Assembly (NCBI GenBank): GCA_045578205.1
Contig: JAZNJU010000122.1
Location: 1 to 35,275, forward strand
DNA: 35,275 bases
Direction: 5' to 3'
Source of the DNA: RGIG8748 sp045578205
GTDB taxonomy: Bacteria > Bacillota > Clostridia > UMGS1810
Notes under the pieces: generated by a model
Told to the model about the DNA's origin: nothing
The model's input: the letters and a program-made list of their open reading frames with translations, nothing else
The model's database searches: none
Shown here: piece after piece, positions 1-8,745 of the stretch
Numbering within the stretch: position 1 is the stretch's first letter
Layout of the letters: each line of letters starts with the position of its first letter
Made by a program: the position numbers and the translations under genes

Positions 1-323
1 CCATGGCTCAGAGAAAAACAAAAATGGAGGATATTGCCGATGCTTTCATCATAGCGCCCGGCGGTATCGGAACATTTGAGGAGTTTTTCGAAGTTCTTAC
101 TTTAAAACAACTCGGCAGACACGTAAAACCGATTGTTATATACGATATAAACGGTTATTACAAGGACCTTCTGAAGTTCCTTGATGTGGCAAAAGAAGAA
201 AAGTTCATAAGAGATAATCTCAGTCTTATCTACGGCTACGAAGATAGTGCAGAGAAAGTTCTGGACTATATAGAAAACGACAAGCAGATAAAACATAATG
301 TTCATGAACTCAAAAATGGCTGA
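1..323 (+). CDS. LOG-family protein, C-terminal part (5' end outside window)
   Basis: The reading frame is open from the window edge, so the Met at base 3 is internal and only the last 106 or so residues are present. The visible part carries the LOG signature: MAQRK corresponds to the conserved MxxRK helix and PGGIGTFEE to the PGGxGTxxE nucleotide-binding motif. LOG proteins (TIGR00730) are lysine-decarboxylase-like Rossmann enzymes; characterised members cleave nucleoside 5'-monophosphates to base and ribose phosphate. The in vivo substrate in Clostridia is not settled. The protein ends in TGA about 90 bases before pta and is probably a separate transcription unit, since a promoter lies in between. 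The family is clear; the exact role is inferred. Confidence 0.85.
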   Translation, partial: MAQRKTKMEDIADAFIIAPGGIGTFEEFFEVLTLKQLGRHVKPIVIYDINGYYKDLLKFLDVAKEEKFIRDNLSLIYGYEDSAEKVLDYIENDKQIKHNVHELKNG

Positions 324-348
324 TTTTTCTAAAAATAGTCGGAAACTA

Positions 349-377
349 TTGTAAATTGGCGAAAAATGTAGTAGAAT
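349..377 (+). promoter_or_regulatory. Sigma-A-type promoter of pta-ackA
   Basis: TTGTAA (349-354), a 17-base spacer and TAGAAT (372-377). Transcription would start near 384. This excludes the more upstream Met codon at 356 and supports the pta start at 413. Confidence 0.55.
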
Positions 378-412
378 GTAATGGTATTTTAAATAAACTT
401 AGGAGGAAGACA

Positions 413-1411
413 ATGAGTTTTATTGAGAGAATTAAAGAGAGAGCAAGACAGGACAAAAAGAAAATCGTTCTGCCCGAGTCCATGGACAGAAGAACCTTTG
501 AGGCTGCAGAAACCATTCTCAAAGAGGATATTGCAGATATCATCATTATAGGTACTCCTGCAGAAGTGGAAGAGAACAGCAAAGGGCTTGATATTTCCAA
601 AGCCACAATTATTGACCCCTATACATACGAAAAAACCGAAGAGTACATAAACCTTTTTGTGGAACTTAGAAAGTCCAAAGGTCTTACATATGAAGAAGCC
701 AAGAAAACAGCACTTGGCGACTATATGTACTATGCTTGCCTTATGGTTAAAGCAGGCGATGCAGACGGTGTTGTTTCCGGTGCATGCCATTCCACTGCAA
801 ACACCTTGAGACCCAGTCTCCAGATTATAAAGACAAAACCCGGTGTTAAACTCGTATCTGCATTTTTCCTTATGGTTGTACCCGATTGCCAGTATGGTGC
901 AAACGGAACATTCATATTTGCAGACAGCGGTCTGGAACAGAATCCCGATCCCGAGAAACTTGCTGCAATAGCCGCTTGCTCTGCAGAATCTTTTGAACTG
1001 CTTGCAGAAAAAGAAGCAATTGTTGCAATGCTTTCGCACTCCACTAAGGGAAGTGCAAAGCACGCAGATGTGGACAAGGTTGTTGAAGCCACAAGAATAT
1101 GCAAGGAAAATAACCCCGGTTTAAAGGTGGACGGAGAACTGCAGTTGGATGCAGCCATTGTTCCCTCCGTCGGTTCTTCCAAGGCTCCCGATTCCGATGT
1201 TGCAGGAAAGGCAAATGTTCTTGTTTTCCCCGATCTGGATGCAGGAAACATTGGTTACAAACTTGTTCAGCGTCTTGCAAAAGCAGAAGCATACGGACCT
1301 GTAACACAGGGTATTGCAATGCCTATAAACGACCTCTCCAGAGGATGCTCTGCAGATGATATCGTAGGCGTTGTTGCAATTACATGTGTACAGGCACAGG
1401 GCAATAAATAA
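413..1411 (+). CDS. pta: Phosphate acetyltransferase
   Basis: Converts acetyl-CoA and phosphate to acetyl-phosphate and CoA in the cytoplasm, the first step of acetate formation. The 332-residue protein matches the short clostridial Pta class (about 330 residues, lacking the N-terminal extension of the E. coli enzyme). Family landmarks include KIVLPES near the N-terminus, the glycine/serine-rich DGVVSGACHSTANTLRP segment (about 137-153) and the C-terminal GPVTQGIAMPINDLSRGCS stretch that forms part of the active site. The start at 413 is chosen because AGGAGG lies at 401-406; a Met at 356 in the same frame has no ribosome-binding site and falls upstream of the predicted transcription start. 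It is followed 28 bases later by ackA, the classic pta-ackA operon. Confidence 0.96.
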   Translation: MSFIERIKERARQDKKKIVLPESMDRRTFEAAETILKEDIADIIIIGTPAEVEENSKGLDISKATIIDPYTYEKTEEYINLFVELRKSKGLTYEEAKKTALGDYMYYACLMVKAGDADGVVSGACHSTANTLRPSLQIIKTKPGVKLVSAFFLMVVPDCQYGANGTFIFADSGLEQNPDPEKLAAIAACSAESFELLAEKEAIVAMLSHSTKGSAKHADVDKVVEATRICKENNPGLKVDGELQLDAAIVPSVGSSKAPDSDVAGKANVLVFPDLDAGNIGYKLVQRLAKAEAYGPVTQGIAMPINDLSRGCSADDIVGVVAITCVQAQGNK

Positions 1412-1439
1412 CACATAATATTCGAAAGGAATGATATAA

Positions 1440-2630
1440 ATGAAAGTTTTGGTTATTAACGCAGGAAGTTCTTCACTCAAATATCAGTTTATTGACATTG
1501 AGACAGAAGCAGTTCTTGCAAAAGGTCATTGCGAAAGAATAGGTATCGAGGGTTCAATGCTTACCCAAAAAGTAGAGGGTAAGGAAAATTTAGTAAGAGA
1601 AGAACACATGAATGACCATTCCGATGCTATAAAGATGGTTATAGAAGCACTCACAGGACCTGAGCACAGCGTTATTTCCGACATGAGCGAAATAGATGCA
1701 GTAGGTCACAGAGTTGTTCATGGCGGTGAAGTGTTCAGCGGTTCCGTTCTTATAGATGATGCAGTTATGGGTGCTCTTCGCGAGTGTATTCCGCTTGCAC
1801 CTCTCCACAACCCTGCAAACATCATAGGAATCGAAGCATGCCAGAAAGCAATGCCCGGAACACCTCAGGTTGGCGTATTTGATACAGCATTCCATCAGCA
1901 GATGCCCAAAAAGGCATTCCTCTATGCACTTCCTTATGAATACTATACAAAGCACAAAGTAAGAAGATACGGCTTCCATGGTACAAGCCATAAGTATGTA
2001 TCCGAGCAGGCTGCAAAAATGCTTGGAAAGCCCTTGTCCGAACTCAAGATTATAACAGCACATCTTGGTAACGGTTCTTCCATTGCTGCTGTTATGAACG
2101 GTCACTCCGTGGATACTTCCATGGGCTTTACACCCCTTGCAGGTGTTGCAATGGGTACCCGCTGCGGTGATATCGACCCCGCAATCGTGGGTTACATTAT
2201 GGAAAAAGAAGGTCTTGACGCAAAGGGCGTAGACGCTGTTATGAACAAAAAGTCCGGTGTGTTTGGTATTTCCGGCATAAGCAGTGACTTCAGAGATTTG
2301 GAAGCAAATATGGAAACCAACGAGAGAGCAGCGCTTGCGCTGGATATGTTTGCATATCATGTTAAGAAATATATCGGTGCATATGCAGCAGCAATGGGCG
2401 GTGTGGATGCCATAGTATTTACAGCAGGCGTTGGCGAAAACACCAAGATTACAAGAGCCGCTGTTACAGAAGGTCTTGAGTATATGGGCGTTAAAATTGA
2501 CCCCGAATTAAACAACTGCAGAGGCGTACAGAGAGATATCTCCGCACCTGATGCAAAGGTAAGAACTTTGGTTATTCCCACCAATGAAGAACTTATGATT
2601 GCCAAGGATACTGCTTCTCTTGTAAAATAA
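1440..2630 (+). CDS. ackA: Acetate kinase
   Basis: Transfers the phosphoryl group of acetyl-phosphate to ADP, giving acetate and ATP; this is the substrate-level phosphorylation step that pairs with Pta. The 396-residue length is typical. Visible signatures are the N-terminal NAGSSSLK motif (about residues 7-14), HRVVHGG (about 90-96), GFHGTSH (about 180-186, second family signature), AHLGNGSS (phosphate-binding) and FTAGVGENT near the C-terminus, all of the ASKHA fold. The ribosome-binding site GAAAGGA precedes ATG 1440. It belongs to one operon with pta. No terminator was identified before the next promoter at 2652, so some read-through is possible. Confidence 0.97.
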   Translation: MKVLVINAGSSSLKYQFIDIETEAVLAKGHCERIGIEGSMLTQKVEGKENLVREEHMNDHSDAIKMVIEALTGPEHSVISDMSEIDAVGHRVVHGGEVFSGSVLIDDAVMGALRECIPLAPLHNPANIIGIEACQKAMPGTPQVGVFDTAFHQQMPKKAFLYALPYEYYTKHKVRRYGFHGTSHKYVSEQAAKMLGKPLSELKIITAHLGNGSSIAAVMNGHSVDTSMGFTPLAGVAMGTRCGDIDPAIVGYIMEKEGLDAKGVDAVMNKKSGVFGISGISSDFRDLEANMETNERAALALDMFAYHVKKYIGAYAAAMGGVDAIVFTAGVGENTKITRAAVTEGLEYMGVKIDPELNNCRGVQRDISAPDAKVRTLVIPTNEELMIAKDTASLVK

Positions 2631-2651
2631 TTACAATATTAGCAAAAAAAC

Positions 2652-2680
2652 TTGACAAAAGCGGAATAAATATATATAAT
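2652..2680 (+). promoter_or_regulatory. Consensus sigma-A promoter of yceD-rpmF
   Basis: TTGACA (2652-2657), exactly 17 bases, TATAAT (2675-2680): a perfect match to the housekeeping consensus. The transcript should start near 2687-2690, so an ATG at 2690 would be essentially leaderless and the downstream ATG at 2705 is preferred. Confidence 0.9.
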
Positions 2681-2704
2681 AGTTTTGTTATGTCGAGGTG
2701 TATT

Positions 2705-3205
2705 ATGGTTTTAGATGTATCACAGTTAATACAAAACGACGGCGCGGTCAAAAAACTCGATTTCAACCTTTCTTTGGAAGATATGAGTTTTAATGGGCAG
2801 AATATTTCTTTCACAAGTCCTTTTTCCCAGATGGGAGAAATCAAAAACGTTTCAGGGGTTTTGTACCTTGATTTGGATGTAGATGTAAACTTCACTACCC
2901 AGTGTGCCAGATGTCTGGAAGATGTTGATGTTCATCATTCGTTTAAGATAAGCGAAGCATTTTCCAAAACAGAGCAGGCGGATAGCGAGGAAGAAATTAC
3001 AGTTCTTGCGTCAGGTAATATTGATTTAGCCGAGGTTACGGAAATGGCTTTTGTAGGTTCACTGCCTATAAACTATCTTTGTGATGAGGATTGCAAAGGG
3101 CTTTGCAAGATGTGCGGAGTCAACCTTAACCGTGAAAGTTGCTCGTGTGCAGACGACAACATAGACCCGCGACTTGCTGTACTAAAACAGTTTATTAAAG
3201 ACTAG
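2705..3205 (+). CDS. YceD/DUF177 family protein (rRNA accumulation), 23S-linked
   Basis: A 166-residue DUF177 (YceD) protein. The family sits immediately upstream of rpmF across bacteria and is implicated in 23S rRNA accumulation or processing. Paired cysteines CARC (about 67-70) and a C-terminal cluster of six cysteines (about 126-148, CDEDCKGLCKMCG then CSC) suggest metal binding, as in Firmicute members. The start at 2705 follows GAGGTG at 2695-2700 with a short spacer; the alternative in-frame ATG at 2690 coincides with the predicted transcription start and lacks a ribosome-binding site. The gene is co-transcribed with rpmF, 27 bases downstream. The exact biochemical function is not established. 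Confidence 0.88.
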   Translation: MVLDVSQLIQNDGAVKKLDFNLSLEDMSFNGQNISFTSPFSQMGEIKNVSGVLYLDLDVDVNFTTQCARCLEDVDVHHSFKISEAFSKTEQADSEEEITVLASGNIDLAEVTEMAFVGSLPINYLCDEDCKGLCKMCGVNLNRESCSCADDNIDPRLAVLKQFIKD

Positions 3206-3232
3206 TTCTTATAAATTTCAGGAGGTGGAACC

Positions 3233-3412
3233 ATGGCAGTACCCAAGAGAAAAACTTCAAAAGCAAGAAGAGATAAAAGAAGAGCAAATTGGAAACTCGT
3301 TTTACCCGGTATGGTAAAATGCCCCAAGTGTCAGGAATATAAGATGCCACACAGAGTTTGCAAGGCTTGCGGACACTATGACGGTAAAGAAGTTATAAAG
3401 ACTGAAGAATAA
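3233..3412 (+). CDS. rpmF: Large ribosomal subunit protein bL32
   Basis: A 59-residue basic protein beginning MAVPKRKTSKARRDKRRA, the hallmark N-terminus of bL32, followed by a four-cysteine zinc ribbon (CPKC and CKAC, about residues 30-45). This is the zinc-binding (C+) form. The ribosome-binding site GGAGGTGG precedes ATG 3233 by five bases. It follows yceD as expected and a strong terminator closes the operon. The length is normal for the family. Confidence 0.97.
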   Translation: MAVPKRKTSKARRDKRRANWKLVLPGMVKCPKCQEYKMPHRVCKACGHYDGKEVIKTEE

Positions 3413-3420
3413 TGCTTTTC

Positions 3421-3451
3421 AAAAAACCTGTCCGTATAGGGCAGGTTTTTT
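3421..3451 (+). terminator. Intrinsic terminator after rpmF
   Basis: A 13-bp stem (3421-3433 with 3439-3451, one G-U pair) around a GTATA loop; the 3' arm ends in six T residues. It sits nine bases after the rpmF stop. Confidence 0.9.
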
Positions 3452-3469
3452 AAAACAGAGGTAAATTAT

Positions 3470-4777
3470 ATGGCGGATGCGGTTGTAAAATCTGTTGACC
3501 CTTTTTCCATTGCCGAAGAATGCGGTATTGAAAAAGGGGACGTAATATTAAAAGTTAATAATAAAGAATTTACAGACGTTCTGGATTTCCGATTTTTAAC
3601 TTCCGATGAACACTATGTTATAAACGTCAGAAAGGGTGACGGAAGTATAGAAGAAATAGAGGTCTACAACGAACTGTATGAGCAGTTCGGGTGCGAATTT
3701 GAGAATTCTCTTATGGACAGCCCGAAAACCTGCCGTAACAAGTGTATTTTTTGCTTTATGGACCAACTTCCGCCCAATATGCGAAAGACGATGTATTTCA
3801 AAGATGACGACGTTCGCCTGTCTTTTCTGGAGGGTAACTATGTTACACTGACAAATCTTGATGATAAGAAAATAGACAGAATCTGCTCGCTCAAAATAAG
3901 TCCCATAAATGTTTCTGTACATGCTACCGACCCCGATTTGCGTTGCCGTATGCTAAATAACCGCTTTGCGGGAAATGTTCTTTCCGTAATGGAGCGTTTT
4001 GCCAAATCAGGTATTATGATGAATGCACAGATTGTGCTTTGCAAAGGGATAAACGATGGCAAGTTTTTGGAAAAAAGTCTTTTGGATTTGTCAGGTCTTT
4101 TTCCGAACATACGAAGCATTTCCGTAGTTCCCGTTGGTCTTACGGCATTTCGCGACTCGCTATTCTCTCTGGAATCATTTGAAAAGGAAGACTGTATAAG
4201 AGTTATAGATGAGGTCACAAATCTGGGCAATTCTTTTTTGGGAAAATACGGCACCAGACTTGTATATCTTGCAGATGAATTTTACATCAAAGCACAGAGG
4301 CAACTTCCTCCATTTGAGTACTACGAAGATTTTCCGCAGATAGAAAACGGAGTGGGTCTCATGACAACCATGAACTATGAAATAGCCGAAGAACTGGAAG
4401 ATGTAAAAACCGACGTGAAACCTTTTGCCAAAAGCATTGCCACATCCGAAATAGCATACGATTATGTGTGCTCTTGGGTTAAATCCATTAAGAAAAAATG
4501 CCCCAAACTAAATATTAATGTCTACAAAATTAAAAACAACTTCTTCGGCGGAAAAATTACTGTCACAGGGCTTTTGTGCGGCTCGGATATAATCGGACAA
4601 CTCAAGGAAAAAGACTTGGGCGAAGAACTTTTGCTTTCGGAGAGTATGTTCAAAAATGACTGCGACATTCTTCTGGATGATGTAACAAAAGAAGATATTG
4701 AAAAATCACTCGGTGTCAAGGTTTCCATAGTAAGAAACACAGGCTGTGATTTTGTATCTTCCGTTTTAAAGGAGTGA
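3470..4777 (+). CDS. DUF512 radical SAM protein with N-terminal PDZ domain
   Basis: A 435-residue protein with an N-terminal PDZ-like domain (about 1-68) and a radical SAM core whose [4Fe-4S] motif is CX3CX2C (C88, C92, C95, sequence CRNKCIFC). The C-terminal part is the DUF512 domain. In Clostridia this family lies next to der, as here, where the stop overlaps the upstream edge of the der leader. The substrate and reaction are unknown; the PDZ domain suggests recognition of a peptide or protein C-terminus, and proximity to the ribosome GTPase Der hints at a ribosomal or tRNA-related target, which is inference only. The start ATG 3470 has GAGGT upstream. Confidence 0.88.
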   Translation: MADAVVKSVDPFSIAEECGIEKGDVILKVNNKEFTDVLDFRFLTSDEHYVINVRKGDGSIEEIEVYNELYEQFGCEFENSLMDSPKTCRNKCIFCFMDQLPPNMRKTMYFKDDDVRLSFLEGNYVTLTNLDDKKIDRICSLKISPINVSVHATDPDLRCRMLNNRFAGNVLSVMERFAKSGIMMNAQIVLCKGINDGKFLEKSLLDLSGLFPNIRSISVVPVGLTAFRDSLFSLESFEKEDCIRVIDEVTNLGNSFLGKYGTRLVYLADEFYIKAQRQLPPFEYYEDFPQIENGVGLMTTMNYEIAEELEDVKTDVKPFAKSIATSEIAYDYVCSWVKSIKKKCPKLNINVYKIKNNFFGGKITVTGLLCGSDIIGQLKEKDLGEELLLSESMFKNDCDILLDDVTKEDIEKSLGVKVSIVRNTGCDFVSSVLKE

Positions 4778-4782
4778 TTACT

Positions 4783-6108
4783 TTGAAGAAACCCACCTTT
4801 GCCATAGTCGGAAGACCGAATGTGGGCAAATCAACACTTTTTAATAAATTGATAGGAGAGAGAATATCCATAGTAGAAGATACCCCCGGTGTTACCCGCG
4901 ACAGAATATATGCCGAGGGTGAATGGGCAGGCAAAAAATTTCTCCTGATAGATACAGGCGGTATCGAGGTAAAGACAAATGAAATCATACTTTCCCAGAT
5001 GCGTCTGCAGGCAGAAATGGCAATAGAAATGTCCGATGTCATAATCTTCATGGTGGATGTCAAAGCAGGTCTTACCTCTGCTGATAAAGATGTGGCTGCT
5101 ATGCTTGTAAAGAGCGGCAAACCCATTGTTCTTGTGTGCAACAAAGTAGACAACGTTGGCGATGTTCCAATGGAGTTCTACGAGTTCTACAATCTGGGAT
5201 TGGATGAACCCATAGCCGTTTCTTCCATACACGGTCTTGGAACAGGCGACCTTCTGGATAAACTCTACAGTTATATAGATTTCGACGTTACAGAGGAAGA
5301 AGATGACGATGCAATCAAGGTTGCCGTTATCGGAAAGCCAAACGTCGGCAAATCTTCTCTTATAAACAAAATTCTTGGCGAAAACCGTGTGATAGTAAGT
5401 GACATTGCAGGTACCACAAGGGATGCAATAGACACTCCGTTTGAAAAAGACGGTCAGAAATATGTGTTTATAGACACTGCAGGTATGCGAAAACGCGGCA
5501 AAATCGACGAGAACGTGGAACGTTACAGCGTTATCCGTTCGCTGGCGGCAGTAGACAGATGTGATGTGGTACTCATACTCATTGACGCCACAGAGGGCGT
5601 TACCGAGCAAGATACAAAGATTGCAGGCTATGCTCACGAAAAGGGCAAAGCAAGTATCATCTGCGTGAATAAGTGGGACCTCATCGAAAAGTCTACCAAG
5701 ACTATGGAACTTTACAGAAACGATGTGCAAAGGGACCTTTCCTATATGACATATGCTCCTGTGTGCTTCTTTTCCGCTCTCACGGGTTCAAGATTAAACA
5801 AGTTGTTTGAACTTATCAAGTATGTTAATATACAGCATGCAATGCGTATATCCACAGGTGTTCTCAACGATGTTTTAAACGAAGCAATCACAAAGGTTCA
5901 GCCTCCGTCAGACAAGGGAAAGAGACTCAAAGTTCTCTACATTACCCAGGCTTCCACAAAGCCGCCCACGTTCATACTTTTTGTAAACGACAAAGAACTT
6001 GCGCATTTCTCTTATGTGAGATATATCGAAAACCAAATCCGCACAGCGTTCGGACTTGAGGGTACACCGATAAGATTTATCATAAGAGAACGCGGAAAGG
6101 ATAATTGA
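4783..6108 (+). CDS. der: Ribosome biogenesis GTPase Der (EngA)
   Basis: A 441-residue double GTPase required for assembly of the 50S subunit. Two P-loops are visible, GRPNVGKST near the N-terminus and GKPNVGKSS near residue 185, each with DTPG/DTAG-type G3 and NKxD G4 motifs (NKVD, NKWD), followed by a C-terminal KH-like domain. The TTG at 4783 is chosen as start: AAGGAG at 4769-4774 lies eight bases upstream and it gives MKKPTFAIVGRPNVGKST, the standard family N-terminus. A GTG at 4774, overlapping the DUF512 stop, lies inside that ribosome-binding site. The gene is followed by plsY after one base, so these genes form one operon. Confidence 0.95.
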   Translation: MKKPTFAIVGRPNVGKSTLFNKLIGERISIVEDTPGVTRDRIYAEGEWAGKKFLLIDTGGIEVKTNEIILSQMRLQAEMAIEMSDVIIFMVDVKAGLTSADKDVAAMLVKSGKPIVLVCNKVDNVGDVPMEFYEFYNLGLDEPIAVSSIHGLGTGDLLDKLYSYIDFDVTEEEDDDAIKVAVIGKPNVGKSSLINKILGENRVIVSDIAGTTRDAIDTPFEKDGQKYVFIDTAGMRKRGKIDENVERYSVIRSLAAVDRCDVVLILIDATEGVTEQDTKIAGYAHEKGKASIICVNKWDLIEKSTKTMELYRNDVQRDLSYMTYAPVCFFSALTGSRLNKLFELIKYVNIQHAMRISTGVLNDVLNEAITKVQPPSDKGKRLKVLYITQASTKPPTFILFVNDKELAHFSYVRYIENQIRTAFGLEGTPIRFIIRERGKDN

Positions 6109-6109
6109 T

Positions 6110-6724
6110 ATGAAAATTCTGGCAGTAATACTCAGTTCTGTTATTGCATATCTTCTGGGAAGCATCAATACAGCGATAATACTTTCTGCATTAAAAGGCA
6201 AAGATATCAGAAAAGAAGGAAGCGGAAATGCAGGTGCTACAAACACTTTGCGTGTTATGGGCAAAAATGCAGCGGCACTTGTTGCACTTTTTGACGGCTT
6301 AAAGGGAGTGGCAGCAGTGCTAGTCGCAAGAATTGTGTGTACTCTGTTAGGTGACGGTGCACCCATTGCGTACTATTTTTCCGCTTTGTCTGTAATGCTC
6401 GGTCATGTATATCCCTTATACTTTTCTTTCAAGGGAGGAAAGGGTGTTATGACCACCATTGCAGTCATATTCATGCTGGACTGGCGCATAGGACTTATTC
6501 TTTTTGCAGCGTGCATTGCAATTATGCTGACAACACGCTATGTTTCTCTCGGTTCGTGTATAGGTGCGGGTATGTTTCCTATTCTCGTGGCTGTATTCCA
6601 CTGGGGCGATGTTGCTTTTCTGGTTATAGCGTTTTTAATCGGTGCTCTGGTTGTGTATAAGCACCGCACAAACATTGAAAGACTTGTAAACGGAACAGAA
6701 TCAAAACTCAACTTTAGTAAATAA
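6110..6724 (+). CDS. plsY: Glycerol-3-phosphate acyltransferase PlsY
   Basis: A 204-residue integral membrane enzyme that transfers the acyl group from acyl-phosphate to glycerol-3-phosphate, giving lysophosphatidic acid. Family signatures are the N-terminal YLLGSINTA, GSGNAGATNTLR (about 38-49), GHVYPLYFSFKGGKGVMT (about 98-115) and the C-terminal KHRTNIERLVNGTE. Several hydrophobic helices are evident. It starts one base after the der stop, with AAAGGA upstream. In many Firmicutes der-plsY is followed by gpsA; here the next gene is pgi. The next acyltransferase of the pathway, plsC, lies at 28482. Confidence 0.95.
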   Translation: MKILAVILSSVIAYLLGSINTAIILSALKGKDIRKEGSGNAGATNTLRVMGKNAAALVALFDGLKGVAAVLVARIVCTLLGDGAPIAYYFSALSVMLGHVYPLYFSFKGGKGVMTTIAVIFMLDWRIGLILFAACIAIMLTTRYVSLGSCIGAGMFPILVAVFHWGDVAFLVIAFLIGALVVYKHRTNIERLVNGTESKLNFSK

Positions 6725-6737
6725 TGGAGGAATTCAT

Positions 6738-8069
6738 ATGTTAAAATTCGATTATTCAAAAGCGGAAAGTTTTATATCCAATGATGAAATCTTCGCAATG
6801 AAAGATACTGTGGAAAATGCCGCAAAAATGCTTTCCGACGGCACAGGTCTCGGAAATGATTTTCTTGGTTGGGTAAACCTGCCCAAAAATTACGATAAAG
6901 AAGAATTCCAAAGAATAAAGGCCTCGGCACAGAAGATACAGTCTGATTCCGATGTGCTTGTGGTTGTAGGCATCGGAGGTTCTTATCTTGGTGCAAAAGC
7001 CGCAATCGAAATGCTTACAGACACTTTCTACAATCTTCGTGCAGACCGTAAAACACCGCAGATTCTCTATGCGGGAAATTCCATCAGTTCAACCTATCTT
7101 TCTGACCTTTTGAACTATATCAAAGACAAGGATTTTTCTGTAAATATAATTTCCAAATCAGGCACCACTACGGAACCTGCCATAGCATTCAGAATGCTTC
7201 GCTCACTTCTCATAGAAAAGTACGGTGAGGAGGAAGCAAAAAAGAGAATATATGCCACAACAGACAAAGCAAGGGGAGCCCTCAAAGAATTTTCCGACAA
7301 AGAGGGTTATGAGACTTTTGTAATCCCCGACGATGTTGGCGGAAGATTTTCTGTCCTCACAGCGGTAGGACTTCTGCCCATTGCATCTGCAGGCATAGAT
7401 ATTGATGAAATCATGCGCGGTGCTTCCGACGCTGTGGATATGTATTCCAAACCTTTTCACGAAAACGATTGCTACAAATATGCTGCAGTAAGAAATATAT
7501 TAAACCGCAAGGGTAAAGATGTGGAACTCATGGTAAACTATGAGCCATCTCTTGTGTACTTCTCCGAGTGGTGGAAACAACTTTTCGGTGAAAGCGAAGG
7601 CAAGGACAACAAGGGTATTTTCCCTGCTTCCTGCAGTTTTTCAACAGACCTTCATTCTATGGGACAGTACATTCAGGACGGAAGAAGACTTATGTTTGAA
7701 ACCGTTCTCAAAGTGGATTCGCCCAATGCAGATGTGGAAGTTCCTCACGATGAAGCAAATGTTGACAAACTCAATTTCCTTGCAGGAAAAACTGTGGATT
7801 TTGTAAACACCAAGGCTTTCCAGGGTACACTTCTTGCTCATACCGACGGAAACGTTCCAAACCTTGTTATAAACATTCCCAAACTGGATGCCTACAACTT
7901 TGGTGCTCTGGTATATTTCTTTGAAAAAGCCTGCGGAGTAAGCGGATATGTACTGGGAGTTAATCCTTTCAATCAGCCCGGTGTTGAAGCATACAAGAAG
8001 AATATGTTTGCCCTTTTAGGTAAACCCGGATTTGAAGCGGAAAAGGAAGAATTGGAAAAAAGGTTATAA
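6738..8069 (+). CDS. pgi: Glucose-6-phosphate isomerase
   Basis: A 443-residue cytoplasmic glycolytic enzyme interconverting glucose-6-phosphate and fructose-6-phosphate, of the shorter bacterial type seen in Firmicutes. Visible motifs: VVVGIGGSYLGAKA (about 75-88), the ISKSGTTTEPA phosphate-binding segment (about 137-147), GGRFSVLTAVGLLP (about 198-211) and a C-terminal NPFNQPGVEAYK with the catalytic lysine region. GGAGG at 6726-6730 precedes ATG 6738. It is followed directly by trmK, one base after the stop, so the genes are probably co-transcribed although their functions are unrelated. Confidence 0.96.
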   Translation: MLKFDYSKAESFISNDEIFAMKDTVENAAKMLSDGTGLGNDFLGWVNLPKNYDKEEFQRIKASAQKIQSDSDVLVVVGIGGSYLGAKAAIEMLTDTFYNLRADRKTPQILYAGNSISSTYLSDLLNYIKDKDFSVNIISKSGTTTEPAIAFRMLRSLLIEKYGEEEAKKRIYATTDKARGALKEFSDKEGYETFVIPDDVGGRFSVLTAVGLLPIASAGIDIDEIMRGASDAVDMYSKPFHENDCYKYAAVRNILNRKGKDVELMVNYEPSLVYFSEWWKQLFGESEGKDNKGIFPASCSFSTDLHSMGQYIQDGRRLMFETVLKVDSPNADVEVPHDEANVDKLNFLAGKTVDFVNTKAFQGTLLAHTDGNVPNLVINIPKLDAYNFGALVYFFEKACGVSGYVLGVNPFNQPGVEAYKKNMFALLGKPGFEAEKEELEKRL

Positions 8070-8070
8070 T

Positions 8071-8745
8071 ATGAATCTCACACCACGACTACTAAAAATT
8101 GCATCACTGGTGCCCCAAAATTCCTCTCTGGCAGATGTGGGGACTGACCATGCCTATGTTCCCGTGTATTGCGTATTGAACGGCATATGCAAAAAGGCAA
8201 TAGCCATGGACATAAACGAGGGGCCTCTTGCCAACGCGGAAGAAACCGTCAATAGTTACGGTGTTTCTTCTAAGGTGGAACTTCGTCTTTCCGACGGACT
8301 TTGCAAACTTAAAGCAGATGAGGCAGATACCGTTGTTATTGCAGGCATGGGAGGGCTTCTCATAAAGTCCATACTGGAAAAAACTGCGTTGAAAGACGGC
8401 ACAACACTCATACTTCAGCCAATGCTTGCGCAAAAGGAACTGAGGCAGTACCTGTATTCTCACGATATTGCAATTACCGATGAGTACCTTGCAAGAGAAG
8501 ACGGCAAGGTATATAATATATTTGTGGCTGTGGTGGGCAAAAAAAGTGTATATGATGATTCGGATATATTGATAGGCAGAAATGTCTCGGAAAATTCGCC
8601 CGAACACTTTGAATTTTACAAAGAGAAAGAAATAAATGTCCGCAAGAAGATTTTGAACGGTCTGAAAAGTGCCAAAACAAAAAATGAAGAGGCAATAGAA
8701 TGTATTGCAAAAGAACTTGAAAGGTGGCAGAACTATGAAAATTAA
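8071..8745 (+). CDS. trmK: tRNA (adenine-22-N1)-methyltransferase TrmK
   Basis: A 224-residue SAM-dependent methyltransferase of the COG2384/DUF633 family, which makes m1A at position 22 of tRNA in Gram-positive bacteria. It begins with LTPRLLKIASLVP, then the SAM-binding loop VGTDHAYVPV (about 26-35), the acidic AMDINEGPL strand end, and the characteristic VVIAGMGGLLI (about 88-98). The ATG at 8071 is chosen because it immediately follows pgi and matches the family start; an in-frame Met at 8032 lies within pgi. Its 3' end overlaps the next gene by 11 bases, the usual trmK/Nif3 pair in Firmicutes. Confidence 0.92.
   Translation: MNLTPRLLKIASLVPQNSSLADVGTDHAYVPVYCVLNGICKKAIAMDINEGPLANAEETVNSYGVSSKVELRLSDGLCKLKADEADTVVIAGMGGLLIKSILEKTALKDGTTLILQPMLAQKELRQYLYSHDIAITDEYLAREDGKVYNIFVAVVGKKSVYDDSDILIGRNVSENSPEHFEFYKEKEINVRKKILNGLKSAKTKNEEAIECIAKELERWQNYEN

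Noticed and set aside
389..1063. Long reverse reading frame of 224 codons opposite pta
   Set aside because: No ribosome-binding site and no family resemblance; a shadow of the strongly supported pta frame. The same holds for 1590-2360, 4831-5730, 8474-9142 and 30362-31261.
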